Below, piece by piece: positions 15,622-22,430 of a stretch of DNA of 64,000 nt. Origin of the DNA: Granulicella paludicola (GTDB lineage Bacteria; Acidobacteriota; Terriglobia; Terriglobales; Acidobacteriaceae); the NCBI RefSeq assembly GCF_025685545.1, contig NZ_JAGSYC010000025.1, positions 372,001-436,000 of the forward strand. The letters run 5' to 3'. Positions within the stretch are counted from its first letter, which is position 1; each line of letters begins with the position of its first letter. The notes below the pieces were generated by a model. The model did not search any database and had not been told where the DNA came from. It was given only the letters and a program-made list of their open reading frames with translations. A program made the position numbers and the translations under genes.

Positions 15622-18600
15622 ATGGTGACAGAAACGGCATCTGTAGGATGGGAACGTATGTCCAGGGAAGCTGATGTGTCGGATGCGAGCAGGCAGAAAA
15701 AGACAGGCAGGGTGAGGGGTTCGAAGCCCGAGGCTGTGGCGGAGATTGATGCGCTGGGGGTGTTTCACCCAGTGACGGCGCAGTGGTTTCGCGCGGTGTT
15801 CGAGGGGGTGACGGCTCCGCAGCGGGAGGGTTGGCCAGCGATTGCGCGGGGTGAGTCGACGCTGATCCTGGCGCCGACAGGGACGGGCAAGACGCTGACG
15901 GCGTTTCTGTGGTGTCTGGATCGGCTGATGCTGCAAGGGCAGGGAGTAGGGAATAGGGAGCAGGGAGCCGCTGAAGGGGTGCGGGTGTTGTATTTGTCGC
16001 CGCTGAAGGCGCTGGCGGTGGATGTGGAGCGGAATTTGCGGTCTCCGCTGGCGGGGATTGCGAACAGGGCCGAGCGCGAGGGCGTGGCGGTGCAGGTGCC
16101 CACGATTTCGGTGCGGACGGGGGATACGAGTCCGAAGGAGCGCGCGCAGTTCAAGCGGCATCCGGGGGAGATTCTGATTACGACGCCGGAGTCGCTGTAC
16201 CTGCTGCTGACGAGCGATGCGGGGAACGCGCTGCGGTCGGTGGAGACTGTGATTATCGATGAGATCCACGCGCTGGTGCCGACCAAGCGCGGGGCACATA
16301 TGATGCTGAGCCTGGAGCGGCTGGAGGCGCTGGTGGCGGCGAATGGGGGTGGGCCGATTCAGCGGATCGGGCTGAGCGCGACGCAGCGGCCGCTGGAGGA
16401 GGTGGCGCGGTTTCTGGGGGGAGCGGAAAGTAGCGGCACGACGGTTGAGAAGCAGGTTCTTCGCTCCGCTCAGGATGACAATCTACAGACGAATGAATCT
16501 GAGCCGGCGGGGGTGCGGTTTCGGCCCGTGACGATTGTGAATGCCGGGGCACGGAAGGTGCTGGAGCTGAAGGTCGAGGTGCCGGTGGAGGACATGGCGA
16601 AGCTCGGCGACATTGAGGAGTTGCCGAGCGGGGCGGCAAGCCAAGGACCGAAGCGGACGTCGATCTGGCAGAGTATTCATCCGAGGCTGCTGGAGATTAT
16701 TCGAGAGCGGACGTCGACGCTGATCTTTGTGAACGCGCGGCGGGTGGCGGAGAGGCTGGCAGGGGCGATCAATGAGCTGGCGGGGGAGTCGATTGCGCGG
16801 GCGCATCACGGCTCGCTGGCGGCGGCGCAGAGGAGTGAGATTGAGGAGCTGCTGAAGGCGGGCAAGCTGCGGGCGCTGGTGTGTACGTCGTCGCTGGAGC
16901 TGGGCATCGATATGGGAGCGGTGGATCTGGTGATCCAGATCGAGGCTCCGCCGAGTGTGGCGAGCGGGATGCAGCGGATTGGGCGGGCGGGGCACCAGGT
17001 GGGGGCTCCGAGCACGGGTATCATCTTTCCGAAGTATCGGGCGGACCTGATTGCGTGTGCTGCGGTGACGCAGGCGATGCATGAGGGGCATGTGGAGTCG
17101 ACGCGGTTTTTGAGGAACCCGCTGGATGTGCTGGCGCAGCAGATGGTGGCTGTGGTTTCGCAACCGCCGGGGGTGGTCGTGGCTCCGAGCAAGAAGCAGG
17201 TCCTTCGACTGCGGGCTGTGGCCTCCGCTCAGGATGACAATCTCGCGGCGGAAGACGAGGGTGGGATCAGCTATGAGGCGCTGCTGGGGATTGTGCGGAG
17301 CGCCGCGCCGTTTGCGGGGATGAGCGTGACGACGTTCAACGGCGTGCTCGATATGCTGGCGGGGCGGTATCCGAGTGACGAGTTCGCGGAGCTGCGACCG
17401 CGGGTGACGTGGGACCGCGAGAAGAACTGGATCACTCCGCGGCAAGGTGTGAAGCGGATAGCTATTTTGAACGGCGGGACGATTCCGGATCGCGGCACGT
17501 ATGGGGTGTTTTTGAGCGGGGCTACGAAGCCGCTGCGGGTGGGCGAGCTGGACGAGGAGATGGTGTTCGAGGCACGGACGGGCGAGACGTTTGTGCTGGG
17601 GGCTTCGACGTGGCGGATCGACGAGATTACGCAGGACCGCGTGCTGGTGAGCCCTGCTCCGGGTGAGCCGGGAAAGATGCCGTTCTGGCATGGCGACAGG
17701 CCGGGAAGGCCGATCGAGTTCGGGCGGCGTATTGGAGCGCTAGTGCGAGAGCTGCGAGCGATGCCTCGCAACGTGGCGATGACGAAGCTGGTGAGCGATC
17801 ACGATCTGGATGAGAAGGCGGCGGAAAATGTGCTGCGGTATCTGGTCGATCAGGAGCTGGCAACGGAGCAGGTGCCGGACGATCGGACGATTGTGATCGA
17901 GCGAGTGCGCGATGAGCTGGGGGACTGGCGGGTGTGCGTGCTGACACCGCTGGGAAGCCGCGTGCATACGCCGTGGGCGATGGCGGTGTCTGCGAAGCTG
18001 AAGGCCGCGGGGCTTGATGTAGAGACGATGTGGAGCGAGGACGGGTTCGTGCTGCGATTCCCGGAGAGCGACGCGCCGCCCGATGTTGACGTGTTGATGA
18101 TGAGTCCGCTGGAGGCGAGTGAGCTGGTGATGGCGCAGCTTGGCTCGACGGCGCTGTTTGCGGCGAAGTTTCGCGAGGCGTCGTCGCGTGCGCTGTTGCT
18201 GCCGAGGCGCAGGGCGGAGGGACGGACGCCGCTGTGGCAGCAGAGAAAGCGTGCCTACGACCTGCTGAGTGTGGCGAGCCGGTATGCGGAGTTTCCGATG
18301 CTGCTGGAGGCGTACCGCGAGTGCCTGCGCGATGTGTTCGATATGCCGGCGCTGATGGAGGTGCTGCGCGGGATCGAGACGCGACAGACGCGGGTGCATG
18401 TGGTGGATTCGCGCATGCCTTCGCCGTTTGCGGGAGCGCTGCTGTTCAGCTATGTGGCGAACTACATCTATGACGGCGATGCTCCGCTGGCAGAGCGACG
18501 GGCGCAGGCGCTGGCGATCGATCAGGACCAGCTGCGGGAGTTGCTGGGCGATGCCGATCTGCGCGAGTTGCTGGACTCGGCGGCAATCGAGGAGACGGAA

Positions 18601-20526
18601 GAGCAGCTGCAGTGCGTCGTGGAAGGCTACAAGGCCAGGAACATGGACGGCCTGCACGATCTGCTGCTACGGCTGGGCGATATGACGCGGGCGGAGATTG
18701 CTCTGCGGTGTGAGACGCCTGAGGTAGCGGCGACGGTGGACCGGCTGATCAAGGCGAGGCGCGCGCTGGAACTGTTGATTGCAGGCGAGCGGCGGGTGAT
18801 TGCGGTGGAGGATGTGGCTCGAGTGCGGGATGCGCTGGGTGTGCCGCTGCCGCCGGGTCTGCCTGCGGCGTTTCTTGAGGCGGTACCGGATGCGCTGCTG
18901 GATATTGTGCGGCGGTACGCGCGCACGCATGGGCCGTTTACAACGCCGGATGTGGCGACGCGGTATCAGCTTTCGAACGCGACGATTGAGGTGACGCTGC
19001 AGAAGCTGGTGGGGCTGGGACGCGTGGTGGAGGGCGGCTTTCGACCGGGCGGGTTGAATCGCGAATGGATCGACGCCGAGGTGTTGCGCGCGGTTCGCAG
19101 AAAGAGCCTGGCGAAGCTGCGCAAGGAGGTTGAGCCGGTGGCGCAGCGCACGCTGGCGCGGCTGTTTACGCGGTGGCAGGGCGTGGTGCAGCCACGGCGC
19201 GGGCTGGATGCGTTGCTGGATACGATTGAGAATCTGCAGGGCGCTCCGCTGCCTGCGTCTCTGCTGGAGAGCGAGATTCTGCCGGCGCGGATTAGTGGGT
19301 ATCGGTCGTCGGATCTGGACACGCTGATTGCGGCGGGTGAGGTGGTGTGGGTGGGGCTTGATCCGCTGGGGGAGCGGGATGGGCGGATCGGGCTGTATCT
19401 TGCGGAGAAGCTTTCTGGATTGTGGGCTCCGACGAGGGTCGTGCCGGTGCAGAAGCAGGTCATTCGCTCTGCTCAGGATGACAATGCCAAGGGGGATGGC
19501 GCTGCGTTGAGTGAGAAGGAATCGCAGATCGTGGAGTGGCTGCGCGCGCGTGGAGCTTCGTTCTTCCAGGACCTGCATGATGGCGTGGGCGGCGGGTATC
19601 CGGGAGAGACTTTGGAGGCGCTGTGGTCGCTGGTGTGGCGCGGGATGTTGATGAACGACGGCTTGCTGTCGCTGCGGGCGTACTGCGAGCGGCCTGCGAG
19701 CACGGGCAGATCGAAGCCAGCGCGAAGGGTGCATAACCAAATCAACAAGCAGGCGGGTTTCAGGAGCCGGAGAACGACGCCGCCGACGGCGCAGGGGCGA
19801 TGGAGTTTGAATGCAATTGCGTTCGATGATGGGCGCGACGGGACGCGCGCTACGCAGTGGTCTCATGCGATTGCGCAGCAGTTGTTGACGCGATATGGCG
19901 TAGTGTTTCGCGAGACGGCGCATGCGGAGAATCTGCCGGGAGGTTTTTCGGCCGTGTATGACGTGATGAAGGCGCTCGAGGAGAGTGGCAAGGTGCGGCG
20001 TGGGTATTTTGCCGCGGACTTAGGTGCGACGCAGTTTGCGATGCCTGCGGCGGTTGACCTGCTGCGGAGCCTGCGCGTGGCGGGGAGCGAGGATGAAGCT
20101 GAGGTGGTAATGCTGGCGGCGACGGACCCGGCGAATCCGTATGGGGCGCTGCTGCGGTGGCCTGCGGCGCCGGAGGAAGGGAGTTCGCTGACGCGGAGTG
20201 TGGGGGCCCGGGTGGTGCTGGTGAACGGGGCGTTGTCGGCTTACTTGAGGAGAGGCAATCCGGCGATCCAGGTGATGATTCCCGAGGAGGAGCCGGGGTG
20301 CTCGCAGGTGTCGCGCGCACTGGCGGAGTTCTTAGTGGCGATGGTGCGGAAGGATGAGACGAACTCGCGTGCGGGGCTGCTGATTACGACTGTGAATGGG
20401 GTGGCAGTGGCGGAGCATCCGCTGGCGAAGTATCTGCTGGAGGCTGGGTTCTTCGCGGCGCCGATGGGGTTCAATGTGCGGAAGGGTTTGCCGGGGCTGC
20501 CGACGGGCGGTATTGCGAGGGTTTGA
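15622..20526 (+). CDS. lhr: Lhr family ATP-dependent helicase
   Basis: A 1634-residue superfamily 2 helicase of the long Lhr class (core plus a large C-terminal region), a cytosolic 3'-5' helicase family linked to DNA repair. The core has Walker A (APTGTGKTLTAF, about residues 84-95), DEIH (about 213), motif IV (LIFVNARRVAERL), HHGSLA, SSLELGIDMG and motif VI (QRIGRAGHQVG), then winged-helix and Lhr-specific regions. Four short segments are translated repeats, not family sequence: VGNREQG near residue 110 and KQVLRSAQDDN-like peptides near 277, 525 and 1278. They keep the frame and probably lie in surface loops. ATG 15658 is an alternative start. Confidence 0.92.
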   Translation: MVTETASVGWERMSREADVSDASRQKKTGRVRGSKPEAVAEIDALGVFHPVTAQWFRAVFEGVTAPQREGWPAIARGESTLILAPTGTGKTLTAFLWCLDRLMLQGQGVGNREQGAAEGVRVLYLSPLKALAVDVERNLRSPLAGIANRAEREGVAVQVPTISVRTGDTSPKERAQFKRHPGEILITTPESLYLLLTSDAGNALRSVETVIIDEIHALVPTKRGAHMMLSLERLEALVAANGGGPIQRIGLSATQRPLEEVARFLGGAESSGTTVEKQVLRSAQDDNLQTNESEPAGVRFRPVTIVNAGARKVLELKVEVPVEDMAKLGDIEELPSGAASQGPKRTSIWQSIHPRLLEIIRERTSTLIFVNARRVAERLAGAINELAGESIARAHHGSLAAAQRSEIEELLKAGKLRALVCTSSLELGIDMGAVDLVIQIEAPPSVASGMQRIGRAGHQVGAPSTGIIFPKYRADLIACAAVTQAMHEGHVESTRFLRNPLDVLAQQMVAVVSQPPGVVVAPSKKQVLRLRAVASAQDDNLAAEDEGGISYEALLGIVRSAAPFAGMSVTTFNGVLDMLAGRYPSDEFAELRPRVTWDREKNWITPRQGVKRIAILNGGTIPDRGTYGVFLSGATKPLRVGELDEEMVFEARTGETFVLGASTWRIDEITQDRVLVSPAPGEPGKMPFWHGDRPGRPIEFGRRIGALVRELRAMPRNVAMTKLVSDHDLDEKAAENVLRYLVDQELATEQVPDDRTIVIERVRDELGDWRVCVLTPLGSRVHTPWAMAVSAKLKAAGLDVETMWSEDGFVLRFPESDAPPDVDVLMMSPLEASELVMAQLGSTALFAAKFREASSRALLLPRRRAEGRTPLWQQRKRAYDLLSVASRYAEFPMLLEAYRECLRDVFDMPALMEVLRGIETRQTRVHVVDSRMPSPFAGALLFSYVANYIYDGDAPLAERRAQALAIDQDQLRELLGDADLRELLDSAAIEETEEQLQCVVEGYKARNMDGLHDLLLRLGDMTRAEIALRCETPEVAATVDRLIKARRALELLIAGERRVIAVEDVARVRDALGVPLPPGLPAAFLEAVPDALLDIVRRYARTHGPFTTPDVATRYQLSNATIEVTLQKLVGLGRVVEGGFRPGGLNREWIDAEVLRAVRRKSLAKLRKEVEPVAQRTLARLFTRWQGVVQPRRGLDALLDTIENLQGAPLPASLLESEILPARISGYRSSDLDTLIAAGEVVWVGLDPLGERDGRIGLYLAEKLSGLWAPTRVVPVQKQVIRSAQDDNAKGDGAALSEKESQIVEWLRARGASFFQDLHDGVGGGYPGETLEALWSLVWRGMLMNDGLLSLRAYCERPASTGRSKPARRVHNQINKQAGFRSRRTTPPTAQGRWSLNAIAFDDGRDGTRATQWSHAIAQQLLTRYGVVFRETAHAENLPGGFSAVYDVMKALEESGKVRRGYFAADLGATQFAMPAAVDLLRSLRVAGSEDEAEVVMLAATDPANPYGALLRWPAAPEEGSSLTRSVGARVVLVNGALSAYLRRGNPAIQVMIPEEEPGCSQVSRALAEFLVAMVRKDETNSRAGLLITTVNGVAVAEHPLAKYLLEAGFFAAPMGFNVRKGLPGLPTGGIARV
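15937..15967 (+). repeat. G-rich repeat C inside lhr
   Basis: Four runs of GGG in a GGGAGTAGGGAATAGGGAG context, read in frame as QGVGNREQG. Related copies lie at 28893, 43044 and 59399. Confidence 0.75.
16450..16482 (+). repeat. REP-B copy inside lhr (first)
   Basis: A 33-base element with core CTTCGCTCCGCTCAGGATGA, read as KQVLRSAQDDN. It lies between the two helicase lobes. Confidence 0.85.
17194..17241 (+). repeat. REP-B copy inside lhr (second, extended)
   Basis: The same element with 15 extra bases in its middle (reads KQVLRLRAVASAQDDN); the extension is a multiple of three, so the frame is kept. Confidence 0.8.
19453..19485 (+). repeat. REP-B copy inside lhr (third)
   Basis: A 33-base copy read as KQVIRSAQDDN, same strand and frame as the other coding copies. 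Confidence 0.85.
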
Positions 20527-20527
20527 A

Positions 20528-20594
20528 AAGCAGATTCCCTTGGGGAATGACAAGCAAAGGCAAGAACAAAGCAGATTCCCCTCGGGAATGACAA
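20528..20594 (+). repeat. Two REP-A copies after lhr
   Basis: Copies at 20528-20553 (one mismatch in the loop) and 20569-20594, separated by a gcaaaggcaagaac spacer. They begin just after the lhr stop codon. Confidence 0.85.
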
Positions 20595-20629
20595 AGGAGA
20601 GGGTATGACAAAGGAGAAGGTATTGGTTT

Positions 20630-20974
20630 CTATTTGTTGTCATTCCCGCAGGGAATCTGCTTTTCGTAGGCGGGGCCGAGAGGTATACCTTCCGCGAGGT
20701 CTTCCCACGTAGGGTTTTTCTTTTCGATGAGCGCTATCTTTTGTGAGCGTGTCCACTTCTTTAGCTCTTTTTCGCGGGCGATGGCGTTTGTGACGTATTG
20801 GAATTGCTCGAAGTAGACGAGGCGGTGGATGTTGTATTTCGCAGTGTGACTTCCCGGTACACCTGATCGGTGCGTTGCTAGGCGCTTGCGCAGATTGTTG
20901 GTCATGCCGATGTATAGCGAGCGGGATCGGCTGGCCAGAATGTAAACCCAGAAACAGTAGTCATCGGCTTTCAT
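20630..20974 (-). CDS. GIY-YIG domain protein, flanked by inverted REP-A copies
   Basis: A 114-residue protein with a single GIY-YIG nuclease domain of the UPF0213/YhbQ type: FWVYILASRSRSLYIGMTNNLRKRLATHRSG, then KYNIHRLVYFEQF and a basic AIAREKELKKWTRSQK helix. The role of such small proteins is not settled; endonuclease activity is inferred from the fold. The start is placed at ATG 20974 (MKADDYCFW), since the open frame up to 21064 is translated repeat. The last residues, KQIPCGNDNK, are encoded by a REP-A copy at 20637, and another REP-A copy in opposite orientation lies upstream at 21034. No good ribosome site is visible. Confidence 0.8.
   Translation of the reverse strand: MKADDYCFWVYILASRSRSLYIGMTNNLRKRLATHRSGVPGSHTAKYNIHRLVYFEQFQYVTNAIAREKELKKWTRSQKIALIEKKNPTWEDLAEGIPLGPAYEKQIPCGNDNK
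20637..20664 (-). repeat. REP-A copy (inverted) encoding the C-terminus of the GIY-YIG protein
   Basis: gtcattcccgcagggaatc core, the only copy in this orientation in the window. It supplies about nine codons and sits directly before the stop. Confidence 0.85.
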
Positions 20975-21033
20975 GAGGAGCAGGCTAGCAGCCCCGACTT
21001 GTTGAAGAAAGAATAAAAGCAACAGCCAATGCA

Positions 21034-21060
21034 AAAGCAGATTCCCTACGGGAATGACAA
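21034..21060 (+). repeat. REP-A copy upstream of the GIY-YIG gene
   Basis: gattccctacgggaatgac core; with the inverted copy at 20637 it brackets the GIY-YIG gene. Confidence 0.85.
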
Positions 21061-21101
21061 ACAAGAAGGCCAGAACATCCTAAGATTAGGAGAGTTCCTA
21101 C

Positions 21102-22181
21102 ATGCCTGAGGGAGACACAATCTATCGAACGGCGCGGGCGCTGGAGAAGGCGTTGGGTGGGCGTGTCGTTACTGGGTTTGAGACGGGGTTTGCGAAGCTG
21201 GCGAGTGCGAATGATGACTCGCCGCTGGTGGGGCGCGTGGTGGAGCGGGTGGAGGCTCGGGGAAAGTGGTGTTTGATCTACTTCTCTGGGGATTTGATCC
21301 TGCTGTCGCATATGTTGATGTCGGGGTCGTGGCACATCTATCGCACCGGGGAGCGGTGGAAGATGCCGCGGCGGGCGATGCGGGTGGTGGTGCAGGTGGG
21401 ACCTCTGGGGCTGAAGCCACTGTCGTCTTCAGGGGTATCTGACGGCGGGGCTGAAGTCCCGCCCCAACAAAACGGGGGTGGGCAGGCATCCTGCGAACCC
21501 ACGTCCGAGAATCCGGACGTGGGGCACCCAGATTCCCGGTATAGAGACCAAAGCTTTCAAGCGGTGCTGTTCAACGCGCAGGTGGCGGAGTTTCATACGG
21601 CGCGGTCGCTGGAGCGGAGCTCGCAGGTGCCGAAGCTGGGGCCGGATGTGCTGGCTGAGGGGTTCACGCTGGAGAAGGGCGTGGCTGCGATGCGCGAGAG
21701 GATGCGGACGCATCCTGCGGACGAGGTCGCGGTGGTGCTGCTGAATCAGCGGGTGATGGCGGGGTTGGGGAATGTGTACAAGAGCGAGGTCGCGTTTGCG
21801 GCGGGGGTGAATCCGTTTCGAGCGATGAGTACGCTGAGTGCGGGCGAGATAGAGAAGATGGTGGAGCACTCGCTGAAGTACATGAAGGCGAATGTGGGCG
21901 ATGGGCAGCGGGGTGAGGCTGGCGAGGGGATTGTGACGTATACGGGGCCTCGGCGGACGACGCGGGCGATGGACCGCAGCGATCGGACGTGGGTGTATGG
22001 GCGGCAAGGGCAGGAGTGTCGGCGGTGCGGGACGGCGATTATGCGGAGGCTGCAGGGAGTGGCGGCGCGGCCGACGTATTGGTGCCCGGTGTGTCAGCCA
22101 TGGGCGGCGGCGGAAGGGCAGAGTGGGGCGGCTCCGGTAGGGAATACGACGGTGGTGGGGCGGAAGAGGATTGGGTGTTGA
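21102..22181 (+). CDS. DNA glycosylase/AP lyase, Fpg/Nei family, with repeat-derived insert
   Basis: A 359-residue base-excision repair enzyme. The N-terminus PEGDTIYR carries the catalytic Pro2 and Glu3 and resembles the Nei2/endonuclease VIII branch. The helix-two-turn-helix region is near KSEVAFAAGVNPFRAMS, and a C-terminal zinc finger reads CRRCGTAI...WCPVC. The family is normally about 260-290 residues. The excess is explained by about 54 residues (near residues 100-153, starting GPLGLKPLSS) that are translated repeat DNA between the strand MRVVVQV and AVLFNAQVAEF. The frame is intact, so the protein may tolerate the insert in a loop. It is convergent with the PBP gene. Confidence 0.88.
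   Translation: MPEGDTIYRTARALEKALGGRVVTGFETGFAKLASANDDSPLVGRVVERVEARGKWCLIYFSGDLILLSHMLMSGSWHIYRTGERWKMPRRAMRVVVQVGPLGLKPLSSSGVSDGGAEVPPQQNGGGQASCEPTSENPDVGHPDSRYRDQSFQAVLFNAQVAEFHTARSLERSSQVPKLGPDVLAEGFTLEKGVAAMRERMRTHPADEVAVVLLNQRVMAGLGNVYKSEVAFAAGVNPFRAMSTLSAGEIEKMVEHSLKYMKANVGDGQRGEAGEGIVTYTGPRRTTRAMDRSDRTWVYGRQGQECRRCGTAIMRRLQGVAARPTYWCPVCQPWAAAEGQSGAAPVGNTTVVGRKRIGC
21399..21560 (+). repeat. Composite repeat inserted in the DNA glycosylase gene
   Basis: About 160 bases containing two potential hairpins: ggcggggctgaagtcccgcc, and aacccacgtccg...cggacgtgggg followed by caccc. Related pieces lie outside genes at 12255-12297 and 22288-22340. No stop codon occurs in the host frame. Confidence 0.75.
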
Positions 22182-22187
22182 AAAGGC

Positions 22188-22226
22188 AGTGAGAAGTGAG
22201 AAGTGGGGAGTGAGAAGTGAGGAGTG
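22188..22226 (+). repeat. GTGAG tandem repeat
   Basis: GTGAGAAGTGAGAAGTGGGG-type units just after the glycosylase stop codon, same family as 13707-13736. Confidence 0.75.
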
Positions 22227-22229
22227 TCA

Positions 22230-22413
22230 TTCCACCTTAGCGACCATGAAGCCGTCGCGAAGATGGGGCGCTTTGCCAGACCTCCGGGGCTAAAGCCCTT
22301 TCATCTCTTTGAGCTTTTTTGTACGGGCTGAAGCCCGTACCCTTCAAAGCAGAACGTGCCCTTCAAAGCAACGCGTACCCTGCAAGCAGAACGTGCGCTT
22401 CAAAGCAGACTGG
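22230..22413. repeat. Repeat cluster between the DNA glycosylase and PBP genes
   Basis: Three kinds are packed here: a ccaccttagcgacc...gtcgcgaagatggggcgc piece (22231-22272) shared with 41745; a perfect hairpin gtacgggctgaagcccgtac (22321-22340); and four imperfect tandem units of 18-19 bases, cccttcaaagcagaacgtg (22340-22413). No gene is seen. Confidence 0.65.
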
Positions 22414-22430
22414 TGCAGAGTCCCTACGGC

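Noticed and set aside
18667-19923. Long Arg/His-rich minus-strand frames within lhr
   Set aside because: Typical shadow of a high-GC gene; composition is extreme and the plus-strand protein is well supported.
20975-21064. N-terminal extension of the GIY-YIG protein
   Set aside because: It is translated REP-A and spacer sequence; the domain begins at MKADDYCFW.
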